Of a stretch of 64,000 nucleotides of DNA, positions 41,705 through 54,011 are shown piece by piece. Location: contig CAJNOI010000039.1 in NCBI GenBank assembly GCA_905250115.1, forward strand, positions 506,171 to 570,170. The letters are read 5' to 3'. Under the pieces are notes generated by a model, which searched no databases, was not told the DNA's origin, and saw only the letters and a list, made by a program, of their open reading frames with translations. A program made the translations under genes and the position numbers. This DNA comes from Adineta steineri. Lineage: Eukaryota; Rotifera; Eurotatoria; Adinetida; Adinetidae. Every line of letters begins with the position of its first letter. Within the stretch, counting starts at the first letter, position 1.

Positions 41705-42697
41705 ATGAATAAATTAAAACAATTTTGGTATAAAAAACAAAATTCTTCACATGATTTATTAGACGAAATAGATCAAGTATTACTCTTAGATAATCATGAA
41801 CATAAATATTCATCTCGTTCAATAAATACACGATTATTTATTCGAATATATCATTGGACATGTACACATAAAATTTTGACTCAACTAATTACTTGTATTT
41901 TTATACCAGTTTTACTTTATATATTTTTAATTATGTTATCAACTAATCAAGCATTTATTCCAAAAGAATTTCAAGAAAATCATCATCGTCTTCTTTTAAT
42001 TGCTGCTCATCCCGATGATGAATGTTTATTTTTTTCACCAACATTACGTATTCTACAAACACAACATCATGTAAATACAAGTTTATTAATTTTATCACGT
42101 GGAAATCATGTTGGTTTAGGTGAAATACGTGCTAGAGAATTACATGGCTCATGTCGAGCATTAAATATTCCACAAGAACGTTGTATATCATTAGATTTAT
42201 CTTATATGCAAGATGATCCAAAAATTTGGTGGTCTGAAAAACAAATAATTCCTCTTATAAATGAATATATTCGTTTATGGTCTATTGATTTTGTGGTTTC
42301 TTTTGATGATTATGGTATATCCGGTCATATGAATCATCGAGCAATTGCGTCAGCTGTTCGTTTACTAGTACAAAATAAAACTAATACAATGATTAAAATG
42401 TCTTATGAATTAAAATCGGTTTCTGTTCTTCGTAAATATTCATCATTAATGGATTTTTATTTTGTATTTCTATCATTTATTCCACGTCTTTTACATTCAT
42501 TTTTCTCATATATAATACCATTTAATTTAATTTCATCACCCGATGTGTCTCGTATATTACTTGTTAATACACCTAATGATTATATGGCATCTCGAGCTGC
42601 TTTTGCAAGTCATCAAACTCAATATAATTGGGATCGACATATATATTTAATTGCAAGTCGATATATGTTTATTAATGAACTAAAAAAAATAGAATAA
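41705..42697 (+). CDS. PIGL: PIG-L-like N-acetylglucosaminyl-phosphatidylinositol de-N-acetylase, intronless
   Basis: A single 330-codon exon. A cytosolic lead and one membrane segment (about residues 58-82, ITCIFIPVLLYIFLIML) precede the deacetylase domain. The domain holds the zinc-binding AHPDDE motif at about residue 99, RGNHVGLGEIRARELHGSC, LSYMQDD and the second metal/catalytic site FDDYGISGHMNHRAIA. PIG-L removes the acetyl group from GlcNAc-PI in the second step of GPI-anchor synthesis at the ER. The protein is longer than human PIG-L (252 residues) mainly because of its N-terminal extension; the C-terminus also has a hydrophobic patch (FYFVFLSFIPRLLHSFF). Other members of the LmbE/PIG-L family act on other sugars, so the exact substrate is an inference. 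Confidence 0.9.
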   Translation: MNKLKQFWYKKQNSSHDLLDEIDQVLLLDNHEHKYSSRSINTRLFIRIYHWTCTHKILTQLITCIFIPVLLYIFLIMLSTNQAFIPKEFQENHHRLLLIAAHPDDECLFFSPTLRILQTQHHVNTSLLILSRGNHVGLGEIRARELHGSCRALNIPQERCISLDLSYMQDDPKIWWSEKQIIPLINEYIRLWSIDFVVSFDDYGISGHMNHRAIASAVRLLVQNKTNTMIKMSYELKSVSVLRKYSSLMDFYFVFLSFIPRLLHSFFSYIIPFNLISSPDVSRILLVNTPNDYMASRAAFASHQTQYNWDRHIYLIASRYMFINELKKIE

Positions 42698-42748
42698 TTT
42701 AAAGTTATTTGTCAATAAAAATATAAAAATATAAATCAAGATATTTAT

Positions 42749-43911
42749 TTATTCATTACAATGTCCTTGTGGATAATGTAAAAGTACTCCATCATTTATT
42801 AATATTTGTTTAATATTAACTGCTTGTACATCAATAGTACCATTTAATATTGAATAAGCAGCTGCATATCCAGAAGCACCACCTGATAACATAAAATGAG
42901 GTTCAACACGAGTAGCGGCATATGCAACATGAGAAGCTGCATGACATACAGGAACAAGTAAATTTGTAACTTGGCTTCGTTTTGGTAATAATATTGAGTA
43001 AGGTATTTCAAAAGCTGGTCCACTCTTATAATCCATAATTTAATAAAGATTTTCGTGTTAATTCTGGAACAAGTGGAGATATAAGAATATAGCAACTACA
43101 TAATCTGATACATTATGTGCAATATGAATACGATCTTCAACTGTTCCATTAATATAATTTTGATTTAAATTAATTGCATCACTTGTAAATGCACTTTCAA
43201 AACGATCACACATATCAAATTTATCACCAGATGGATATTGTCCTGAAATTATCAATGAATTAATATATCGTTGTAAAATAACGAAATTATTTGGATCATA
43301 ACTTAATGGTTTAATAAATGGTGCTTGTTTTTTTTGTTTGTCGGTGTTATACATAAACGATATGAATATCCCATTATATTTAAATCTACAGAACCTACTA
43401 AACCTAATTTCATTCATGAAATATATGGAGCTAATGTTCCATTATCTAAAGTAGCATTGACAGGATAATTAGGAATAAAATTAGCAAATGTTGTATATGG
43501 TTAAAAACCAGCTAATGGTTCATTATATTGATTACGTGATTCTCTACCCCATGTAAATGAAGCACCTGAAAATCGAACAAGATCACCTACATATCAGGTT
43601 GATAGATAGGATTTGAAACATTTTTATAATATTTATAATTATTATTTACCCCTTCTTGTGTAATAGAACCCTTAACTACATTTAATTAAATGACAACATA
43701 CGAATTAACTCTCATAATTACTCAAGTTACTACTAATCTCTAAACCAAGATCTCGTAAACCAATTCCACCAGCTGTGGACATTCCACCAATATCAGCTGT
43801 CGGTTCAATTATAACAATTGAAAAAGAAGATGATACTCGAGCTGCTGTAATTGCTGCAGAAATACCAGCAAGTATAGCTCCATAAATAGCGATATCATAT
43901 GCACTACTGAT
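42749..43911 (-). pseudogene. Decayed FAD-dependent oxidoreductase gene
   Basis: Three blocks in one order and orientation match the bacterial/fungal-type FAD-dependent oxidoreductase family. An N-terminal dinucleotide-binding block lies at 43740-43911 (YDIAIYGAILAGISAAITAA, then PTADIGGMSTAGGIGLRDLG). A middle part is at 43060-43600 (FTWGRESRNQYNEP; APFIKPLSYDPNNF). The C-terminal block is at 42749-43036 (IPYSILLPKRSQVTNLLVPV, then ASHVAYAATRVEPHFM). Between them the frame changes and in-frame stops occur (for example near 43500 and 43670), more than short introns can explain. Homopolymer sequencing errors could account for one shift near 43330 but not for all. A once-functional, possibly acquired, gene is the best reading. 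Confidence 0.7.
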
Positions 43912-44938
43912 GAAGCAGACAAATTAAGGAAGAATATAAACTGATGAAAATATCATTGTTATTAACCTTTGTGCTTTCGAACTAAAATATCCACACAAGT
44001 ATTCTCTTATCTTTTCACGTAACTATTGGTTGAAATTATGTTTATTGAATATATGAATTAGATGTATTATTTTTTTGGATATACGTCGAAGAATGATATA
44101 TTTATTTAAATTTTTTGTTATTAATATATAATCAATAGTGGAAAATCTTCGTTGTATATCGTTCTTTTTCTCATTCCATAAATCAACAATTAAAAAGAAA
44201 AAAAGAAAAACGAAAAAAAAGGCAATGAATGAATGAACATAAATAAAAATTAGTATATTATATTAAAGGCAAACTAAAAGTGTACCATAAATTAAAAAAG
44301 AAAAAAAAAGAGAGACGGAAGTTTATCTTGATATTTTCAACTTTCAAGTATAAGTTAATTATACTTAAAATAGAAAATAGGTTCGATAACCTTAAAGCAA
44401 GGAGAAAGAATAACAATCTACACCACTCAATGATATGAAACAGTTGTCCCCCATCTACATGACGTACACAGATAAGATTTATATACATATAACAAAGTAT
44501 ATTACGTAAAGTTTCACAAGATGCACGAAAGAGAAAAAAAAATCATGTTCTAATTAAAAAGACGAACTACAAATAGAGGTGCACAAGACGTTCACTGTTT
44601 AAACACACATATCGTTCGATAAATCTGATATAGAATAGATTACCAACTGAAAAATTGTTGATTCATTAATTGTGATTATTATTATTGGTCGCTTCCTAAA
44701 GAAAAAAAAACGTTTTTTTAGAATTAATAAATATATACAAAGAGAAATAAATTTGATGCTGCAAGCAAAACCAAATATGGGAAAAATGCTAGATTTTTCT
44801 GATGCTAGTTATATAATAAAAGAAAAAAAAAGAGTCAAACAAGCTTTTTTACTATTACCAAATTAGCGAGTGCCTACAAAAATGATATATGGATTATTTA
44901 AATATATAAATAAAATATTTTATTTCTATCCGATAGAT
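43912..44938. other. Intergenic between FAD pseudogene and HIP1 3' end
   Basis: About 1 kb of AT-rich DNA; no gene, RNA or repeat recognised. Confidence 0.4.
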
Positions 44939-47900
44939 TTAAGATTGCAAAGTATAACATACGTTTTGATCCCAACCAGCATCTTCACCGGCCATTTGAT
45001 AATGTTGTTTTCGTAATGTATATAATTGTTTTTTAGCTTGTTCTAATGCTTTTTCTAATTCAAGTACTTTAACTTGAGCATCCATTTCTTTTCGTTTTGT
45101 TTGATGAAGACTTAATGAACTGAAATCCATTGTACCTGAAATAAACCAAGATTTTCAAATATTAAAACTAATTTCCGTATAACGTTAAATACGTACTCTT
45201 TTCTTCAATAATTGCTGCACAATTCTTCGCTGTAGCAACAACTTGTGCCGTTGATGAATTAACTGCTTTAGATGCTTGTGAAAGCGCTTCACGATTTTTC
45301 GATTCACGATCAGCTTTAACCTAATTAACAAAATAAATTTAGAATATAATACAACAAATTTTTTACATTTGAAGCTGCAACAAGTTGTGCTGTTGCTGCA
45401 GCTATTTCTTGTGAACAAGCAATAATTTCTTCAAATTTACCGGTACCACCTAATAAATGATCAGCGGATTCACTAAAATAAATAAAATATGTACTTTTCA
45501 ATTCAAAGTAGGGATGAATGAACATGCCCATGCAAGTCATAATAAAATATCTTCACATTTCTCGCCCAAAGGAATAAAAAGAAAAAAAAAGGATTCCCAA
45601 AAAATAAATATAAATTTTTCCAACACATGCAAGTTCTCTTCAAACACACTCGAAATAGAATAAAACACAGCAGATTATTTAAACGCACATGTCATTGTCA
45701 AGAAAGTTAAATGTTTTTTTACTATTTTTTTATATAAAAAAAAATCTGGAAATAATTTTTACTAAAATAAGAAAATCTATTGTACTAATAACTTACATTA
45801 AAACTTTTGCATTAACACCAACATTTTTCGCTGCTGATACGAGACCTTCGGTCCATTTATGATTTTTTGTATAAAATTCACGAGCACTTGCAGTACCCTA
45901 TTAATAAAATTTCAAAAAAAAGAACAATTCAATAAAATATCTTTACTCGTCCTTGTCCAACAATTTCTTTTTGAAGGTCTCGTGCTTTGTTAATTAAAAC
46001 TTTAATTGTTTGCATTAATTTACCACATGAATCAAGTATTTGTCCATTGACTTCACATTTAATACCCGTATCTTGTTCACGAGATTTAGCCATCATTGCC
46101 TAGAAGAAGAAAAAAAAGCGATAGTTGTATTATATATTATTTAATTGATTAGTACTTCAAGTTGTCGAACAGCTTCATCAATTGTTTCGTGAGTTAATTG
46201 AAGTTCTTTTTCAACAAGATCACCTAATTCTTCTTTACTTATATCAGATACCTTTGAAATAAAATTATGAATATTTTCTCTATGTTCATAAATATATATA
46301 CTTTAGGTAAAAGTGTTGTTGTTTTCTCAATAAGAGAATTTAAACGACGAATTAAATCATTCGATTGTTTATCAAAATCAGTATCTGTCGATGCTAGAAT
46401 AAAAAAATAGTTCCTTTAAAATTTAAATAGATTTCATTAACGAACAAGCTTGATAATTTGAATAAAGATCAATACATTGAAGAGTAGCATCACGACAATT
46501 GTCAGCTACGAGAACACTTTGATCAACATCTTGTATGAGATTTGATGTAGCTTTTCCATGTACAACAATATCAACCATAGAATTCGATAATGTAATACAT
46601 TCGTTCAAGAATGGAAATGTCGCTGTTAAAAGTATTTACAGAATAGAAGATATCGTACTAGAATATTAATACATACATTCATCTTCAGTAAGTTGTTTTT
46701 TCCATAAATCTTGTGTTGTCTTTGCGTTAGCAACCGCCATTCGAAGTTTCGATAGAAGATATTCAGCCCCACTTTTACAATTTAATAAATCAATATCTTT
46801 CGTACGTTCAATTCCATCATGCATTTGATTAATACAAAATGTTAAAATTGAATCTAAGGAATAAATTTAAAATTTAAGTAAGAAGATTTTAATTTTTATT
46901 ATACATTTATATTGTTGTTTTAAATTATTCATCATATTTGTATAATTTGTTTGTACAGATTTTTGATTATCAGTTATATTGACATATTTAGTTGCCCATT
47001 CACGTGTTGCGGCTTCTAATTCAGAAATTTTATGTTCAAGTTCTTCTTTCTCATGAACTAAATCAATTAAACTTTCTTCATGTTCCTAAATAAATAAAAA
47101 CAAATGAATTTATTTTTTTTGGTTTTATTAAAAATATATTTTACTCGATTTCTATCTAATAAATCTTGACGATCAAGGTTAGCATCTTGTATTTGTTTTT
47201 CGAATTCTAATTTTTCATTTTCTAATTTATTATTAATTAATGATTTTTCACTTTCCAATTCTTTAAATCGTTCTTCCGCACTCTAGAAACAAAATTATAT
47301 ATTTATTAGATATATAATAATCTATACTTGTTTAGCATGTTCAATTTGTTTAATACGTTCAGTTGTTGTCTGTGTTGTAATTTGAATCTCATTACGTTCA
47401 GTTGTTAATGCTTGTATTCGATCTTGTAATTCCTAATTTTTTAAATATAGAATTAGAAAAATTTCTTCAAAGTCCTTACACTCTCCCGTTTTTCCATGGA
47501 TATTTTTAACTCAGTTAACTGTTCTCTTTCTCGATTGGATATTTCGAATTGACTTACGATATGCTAATAATGAATAGATGTAAGCAAGAAAAAGAATTAT
47601 TAGCATAAGTACCTCATTTGCATGCTTTAAATCTGTTATAATATCATTCGATTCAATTAGTTTAGTATCGTTAGTGGAATTTATAGTTTTTAACTGATCA
47701 ATGGTATTTAATAAATCCTTTAGGAAAAGAAAATATGTAGTTTTTTTTGTTTAATATAGATTCATGCATTTTACTTGATCTTTTTGTTTAACTTCCTCAA
47801 ATTCATGTTGAATGATGTTAACTTTATCATTAAACTCATTTGTTTTATTTTGTATAGTACTTTCCAGTGTTTTATTTATTAATTGAACTTCTTCTAAATT

Positions 47901-50900
47901 TTTCTGATTTTCCTATAGATGATAAAGTAAATTCATCTTTTATATCGAGATGAATTTTCATGTTCGATGAGTACCTCAATAGAGGAGAAAAAAAACATAC
48001 TATGATGTAATTCTGTTTTTTATCATTCAGTTCTTGTGCAAGTGTTTCGATAGTTTGTTTTAGAATTGTTACATGTTCTGTCTGCTCCTGTAAAGTCTGT
48101 TTAAGATTCTAAGTATTACTAAAACAATTTTTTCTTAGGCATTTGTCAGACAAATTAATAGAATTTACTTGGCATTGATTATTACTATCATTCAGAATCG
48201 TCCTCGTGCATCCCGCGCGGGGACGGAAATTTTTTAAAAACTGCATTTTTCGGGGAAATATTTTGATTTTTGAGAAGATTCTGCACCTGTGCAATCATTC
48301 AATTTGAACTGATCTCATTCAAATTTTATATTATTCATATCCGTATAGATATTGTAATTACATACATACAAATATTTTTCTCTCGTAATATAATATTAAA
48401 CTTACATCATTTGTTTGTCGTAATTGAGTAATTTCTTGATTAAGTTCTTCATGATTATGTATTTTTAATTGTTCATAATCGGTTTTAATACGATTAAATT
48501 CATTACTCATTTTCTATAATATATATAAAATATTTTAGAAATATTTTTTCGAAAATTAATATTTCTACTTGATGAGCTTCTTTTAATTGTGTATGTTCTT
48601 GATTTAAATTTGCTAATTGTTTTTTAACTTCACCTTCCTAAATTCAAAGAAATTATTCGTGCATAATATCTCAGTGTGTAATGAAACATACACGACGTAA
48701 AACAACAATGTGTTCTTCACGTAATTTATTATAAGCTTCGAGCAATTTATTAAATTTTTCATCGGAATTTGATTTATCTAAATAAAGAAACTTTGTTTTT
48801 GTTTTAAATAAAAATATTAGATTTACTTTCAAGTTTATGCATTTCTTCTACACGTCGTTGATTATCTAATTGTTGACGAAGTTGATCTTCAAGTTGTAAA
48901 CGATGCTTAAATCGAAAAAGAAAGTATTAATAATAAAAAAACTTTTTATTTTAATTACATTTCGTTCCGTAACTAGTTCAGTATCTTTCGCAGCAATAAG
49001 TCGATGTAATTCATCTGTTTCAGAACGATTTTCTCGTAACATAATATCACACTATAATAAATAATTATTATTTAACTAAAATATGTGTTTCATTTACTTT
49101 TAATAATCTTTGTTCCAAATCAGTAATTTCTGTTGATCTATTTTATTAAAATAAATTTTAACGAGAAAATTTTGCAGAAAAATATATACGAACCGATCAG
49201 GTAAATTTACATATCCATTGGGTGCCGCCCAATCATCATTACTTGGAAAATTTGATATTGATCTTGTCTAAATATTATAGATTAAAATAAAGATATTATT
49301 AACCGTAGAGTTCTATAGACTAGCAGAATAAGACAAAAGATTTTGCTCTGGATTTGAACCTTTTACTTCTATATTTTTATATTTAGATTAGAAAAAATAT
49401 TATAGTAAAACATTGATGGTTATTTAAAAATTATGTAAAATCGTTTTTTAATTGGTTATTTGTTCGAACAAACATTTTCAGCAAGTAAATCTAGATCTTA
49501 TCGAATACTTCACTCAAAGGTTAACCAACATTATGTTCACTACTGAAAATATATGGCTTCTATATAAAAGTCAAACATGGCTTAATAAAATGTCAATTAC
49601 ATTTTAGAAAAGTTATCTTTAGCTTTAAACCGTGATTTCTATTTTTGAAAATTACGAATAGCTTTTTTTTCTCTTACATCATCACTTGTATCAATAAGAA
49701 TATCATCAATAGTTTGTGTTGGTTCCGGTGGTGGTGTATGTATAATAGCAACTGGTGTTTGATAATTTTTAATATCATCTTTTAATTTAAAATTTGGTGG
49801 TTGCTAATAAATACATATATATATATTTATAGATAAAGGAAATGAAATTCTTTCTTACATCAGGTAAACTCGGAACTTTGATTAAATCTCTAAAATATTG
49901 CAATGTTGATGATTGTTCATAGAAACGTTTTAATCTTCGAAATTGTTCGATTAATCTTTGTCGATGTCCTTGAAGTGTATCACCAGGTAAACCTAAATAT
50001 ATTTATATATTAATAAAAAATAAAATAAAAAATTTATTTTTTTTTGTTTACTATCATGAAGTTTAAAAAGAACTTTAACGATATAATCATATAGAATACT
50101 TGAATCTTGTATACAAAGAATAAGTGGATGAAGACGACATTGACCAGCTGTTGTCATTGAATTAGCGCGTGATTGATCAAGTGATGTAAAAACAACTTCA
50201 ACAAGACCTAATAATTCTTCCATATAATCAAGTAATTCAATACATAATTGAAAATATGCATCTAAATTATCATTAAATATACGTCGAATATCATTTTGTT
50301 CACCAATTGATAAATTTCCCGAAAATGTTGGATTTCGTTCATGAAATGTTAATTTTGATATCATTAAACGGCAATAACGATATGTCATTACACCATAACT
50401 TTGTCGTAAAGCGCTCTAGATTGAAAATAAAAATACGAATTGATTTTTGAAATAAACAAAAAATCATTTAAATAATTGTGCAAATTGAGCGAGCATCAAG
50501 AATCTTTCGTACAAACCATATTATTCCCTCCCGATAAATGATGTTCCGAAAAAGGTGACTGAATATCTGTTTAGTTTTTTTTTCAAATATTATGATAAAA
50601 TAATACGTACCCAGAATTTGCCTAATTGTTCAAAATATGGTGCTAATGGAACAGAATCATGTACGACCTATATTAGAAAATGTATATAATCCTTATTTAT
50701 TTACTCTTAATAAATCTCTACTTACATGTTTATGTCCATCTCTTAAAATTCGATGCATAACATAGCAAAATTTCCAACAGACAATCGGATGTGATTCCAA
50801 TTGAAGTCGTGTCATCATTGCCCAAAAAAGACGTCCACCTTCGAGTCGAAAAGTACCAAGTATAAGATCTAAATTAAATTAAAAATATAATTACACAAAA

Positions 50901-51166
50901 AAAAGAATTAATAATTTTCAATTTCTTACTTCGAACATGTTTTTCTTTAGCTGGTGATTCAATACTATTAATAGCCTTTGTTGCACTTTGCCACTAATGA
51001 AATAAATAATTTTAGTTTTTACAAAAGAAACAAAAAATAATTTCTTTACTTGACTCCATTCAAATTTATCTCGTTCAACTTGATCAGCTGCTTTTCGTCG
51101 TACTGGAATATTTGTTACCAATTGATTTAAATTAACTGTACTTGCGCGACGATTAAAAACACTCAT
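44939..51166 (-). CDS. HIP1: HIP1/HIP1R (Sla2/End4) endocytic adaptor: ANTH, coiled coil, I/LWEQ
   Basis: A gene of about thirty exons from ATG 51166 (MSVFNRRAST) to TAA 44939. An N-terminal ANTH domain (about 50000-51166) shows AINSIESPAKEKHVR, WKFCYVMHRILRDGH, NPTFSGNLSIGEQ and the hallmark AGQCRLHPLI, followed by LPGDTLQGHRQRLIEQF and LQYFRDLIKVPSLP. A Pro/Asp linker leads to a long coiled coil spread over many small exons (about 46900-49270). The C-terminal I/LWEQ (talin-HIP1) actin-binding module covers about 44939-46690 (KFEEIIACSQEIAAATAQLV, VAASNVKADRES, MDFSSLSLHQTKRKEMDAQV, LRKQHYQMAG). The family links phosphoinositides and clathrin to F-actin during endocytosis. TTG at 51175 is also in frame, but ATG 51166 fits better. 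One intron (about 48113-48411) carries a hAT MITE; another at about 49270-49675 is unusually long for this gene. Confidence 0.93.
48193..48291. mobile_element. hAT MITE copy inside a HIP1 intron
   Basis: A 99-bp shortened relative of the element at 51838. It shares TTTTTAAAAACTGCATTTTT, CGG.GAAAT and GATTCTGCACCT. It is flanked by near-identical 8-mers CTATCATT (48185-48192) and CAATCATT (48292-48299), one mismatch apart, as expected for a hAT target duplication. Confidence 0.75.
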
Positions 51167-51829
51167 CTTCAACAAAAAATAAAATGAAAATGATGTATTA
51201 TTTGAGTCACTATGTCAAATGTCAATAGTAAACAACAGTTTTTGTTTTTGTTTGCACATGTTTTCTTCCGTGTTGATATAAGAAAAGAAAAATAACAGAC
51301 TCTAATACTGACTCATGTAAAAGGCTCTGATAAATAACTCTTTTTTTTCTCTTTCTACTTTGTATTCTTATCGTTATATCGCTTAGGTAAACCTTTTGTT
51401 ATCGATTAATAGTGCATATATATTCATGTTCCAGACAACAAGACATATGATTAAATATAAAAAAACAGGCATATCACATATGTTTATAAATACGAGGGTG
51501 GTATGTGATGTATATGTAATAGATTGGAATCATGTTCAAGGTTAAAACACAGTTAGATATGGATTAATTACAAAAAGCTCTATGATTTTACATTTGTAAA
51601 TAAGACATCGATCGATCAAAAAGATTCAAAGATAGAAAGGAAGAAGAGAAGAGAAAAATAATGACGCCCGAGTATAGACAAACAACTGGATGAAGATTGT
51701 CCATTGATTTTATTTTTATTTTTTTTGCAACTTATCGTAATTTGTAGAGGTCGTAGATTGTCAATCGAGATAATATGAATTTTATTTTCTAATGATAATA
51801 AAACATATCTTTAGATTAAGTTTTATCAA
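51167..51829. other. Intergenic upstream of HIP1
   Basis: AT-rich, presumed HIP1 promoter. No other gene. Confidence 0.4.
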
Positions 51830-51837
51830 ATGCTACG

Positions 51838-51989
51838 CAGAGGTAAAGAATCTTCCTCATGCGCCCCCGGGGAGGGGGAAGGGGAATTTTTAAAAACTGC
51901 ATTTTTCGGCGAAATTTTTAAAAATTCTGAGGAAACTTTTGAAAATTTACTCCGGGAAAATTTTTTTTTGGGGAGATTCTGCACCTCTG
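51838..51989. mobile_element. hAT MITE, longer copy
   Basis: A 152-bp element. Ends CAGAGGTAAAGAATCT and (reverse of the right end) CAGAGGTGCAGAATCT are inverted repeats with CAGAGGT-type hAT termini. It is flanked by ATGCTACG (51830-51837) and ATGTTACG (51990-51997), an 8-bp duplication with one mismatch. Non-coding: the open frame across it is incidental. It shares its middle with the copy in the HIP1 intron. Confidence 0.8.
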
Positions 51990-51997
51990 ATGTTACG

Positions 51998-52914
51998 ACG
52001 ACTACATATTATCATAAAGATATTTTTCCTTGAAGCAGTTATATGATTTAAAAAATGTTATCAGTAAAACTTGAGAGATATTCAGTGCGTGATCATTGTA
52101 TTAGAAAAATTATCATATAGGATATATCTATATTTTATACAATTTAATTCAATGAGTTCGAATTTAATGCTCATTAACATGGAAGAGAAGGTTAGAAATA
52201 TTTCATGATATTTTACTGCATATATGAATAATTATGTTTACATTCATGACTTGTATGAAATATCCAGAACATGTACTATCTTTTTCGAAATATGTTTCGA
52301 TCTTTCATATAATTATTTAATAGAATTTATTGATCGGAACATTGACTTTTTCCAGTGTATTATTCGTGAAACTTGTAATGCATGCTCAAAGAAACATATG
52401 TAACCAAAAAACCGATATGATGTACTTTTATCATCAATATAGGTACGTTTACTTGATTTAGATGATTCATGTATTATAAAGTCTTAGAATTCGATAAAAT
52501 ATTTTAAATTTGCTGTGGTATGATGTAGCAAATATGCAGAAATAGTGTGATAGTTGTATTGGTGAAAGTTATATAATATCATTTTTGAGTGCATACAGAA
52601 GAATTATTTTCAATTAATTAAGAATATATTTTTTTAAAATTAGGAAGTTTTCGTATCAAGACAATTACTTTCCATAACTAAAAACTACTGTTGATATCAT
52701 CTCATTCAATTGATGTTCTATGATGCGTAACGAAGGTTGATATATACCATAAAAGAAAGTCAAACACAAATCAATTTGCATAAACAACAAAAAAAGGAAG
52801 TAACAAGGCGGAATCAAAACAACCATCATTGTCAAGAACATCTACAAAAATACAAATTGACTATTTGACTATCATTTGTTTGAACATATAGATTTTTTTT
52901 GTCAATCTATAATT
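51998..52914. other. Intergenic upstream of the cysteine protease
   Basis: AT-rich with no supported gene or repeat. An in-frame ATG at 52876 could extend the protease by 13 residues. Confidence 0.4.
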
Positions 52915-54011
52915 ATGGATCCACCAAGGGCTGTTTATGATCAACAGAAGAAAAATGCTGAGTTACTTCGACGTCGATTAAAATTTCCAGTTTTACATGG
53001 ATATAAACTACCACCTAAGGTTGATTTGCGTCGATGGATGACGAAAATTCATGATCAAGGTGATATGGGTAGTTGTGTTGCAAATGCTGTTGCTGGTAAA
53101 CTAGACACAATAGAGAATTAATCAAATAATTATTTTTTATTACTTTCTTTGAAGGTGCTCTCGAATATCTCTATCGTCGTTATAGCAGACAAGATGTTAA
53201 TATAAGTCGTTTATTTATTGATTTTAATGCTCGTTTATCTAATATCAATTGGACCACGAATCAAAATTTCTTTATTGATCCAGAAGATCCAGGTGATACA
53301 TTCGATACAAATAGACAAGCTGCTGTTCGAGGTGTACAACAGTATGGTTTTTGTTCTGAATCATTATGGCCTTATGATAGAAGTTTATATATGCGTGTAC
53401 CAGCAAAAAAAGCTTACGAAGATGCTGCACGTCGTTCAATTATTCCTCTCAAAGTTCCAATTAATATTACTAGTGTTAAAACTTGTTTAGCTCACGACAT
53501 ACCAGTACTAGTTGGTATTTCAATTAGTACAGATGAAGCCTATCATAATCGTGGCTGGGTACAAATACCTGAAGTACCACCTACGGAAGGTTTACATGCA
53601 TGTCTCGTTGTTGGCTATGATGATCGTACTCGACATTTTATAATTCGTAATTCTTGGGGTGCCGAGTGGGTATGTATTATACATCTATTGTACTAGAAAA
53701 GCTTTTTCTGAAAAAAATTTCTTAAATACAAAATTGAAGTTTATTTTTAGGGTGATAAAGGTTATTGTTATTTACCCTATGAATATTTAATTGACAGACG
53801 ACTTGTAGCTACTGCTGATTCTTTTTGGGCAATTGCCCAAATTTTACCACGAAAACAAGTGAGAAGAGGATATTTTAGTTATCCGAATTTTACTAGATAT
53901 CATCAACAACATATGCTACCAGTTACAACTGAATACTATACAGATGGACGTCAAAACTATCCATATCGTCTAAAAAATCAACTGTTGTCATGGCTCAATT
54001 TTATACGATAG
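52915..54011 (+). CDS. Papain-like (C1A) cysteine protease without signal or propeptide
   Basis: Three exons (52915-53095, 53155-53669, 53751-54011) give 318 residues. Catalytic features of peptidase family C1A are in order: IHDQGDMGSCVANAVAG holds the oxyanion Gln and nucleophile Cys, HACLVVGYDD the His, and FIIRNSWGAEWGDKGYCYLP the Asn. The mature domain starts almost at once (PKVDLRRW), with only about 40 residues before it and no signal peptide, so the usual inhibitory I29 propeptide is missing. Such short, prodomain-free C1A enzymes are known mainly from bacteria and some protists and viruses. Splicing inside the catalytic-Cys exon end and before GDKGY shows it is a resident eukaryotic gene. 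Location is probably cytosolic. Confidence 0.85.

Noticed and set aside
51830-52033. 67-codon open frame
   Set aside because: It lies across the hAT MITE; its unusual composition comes from the element and not from coding selection.
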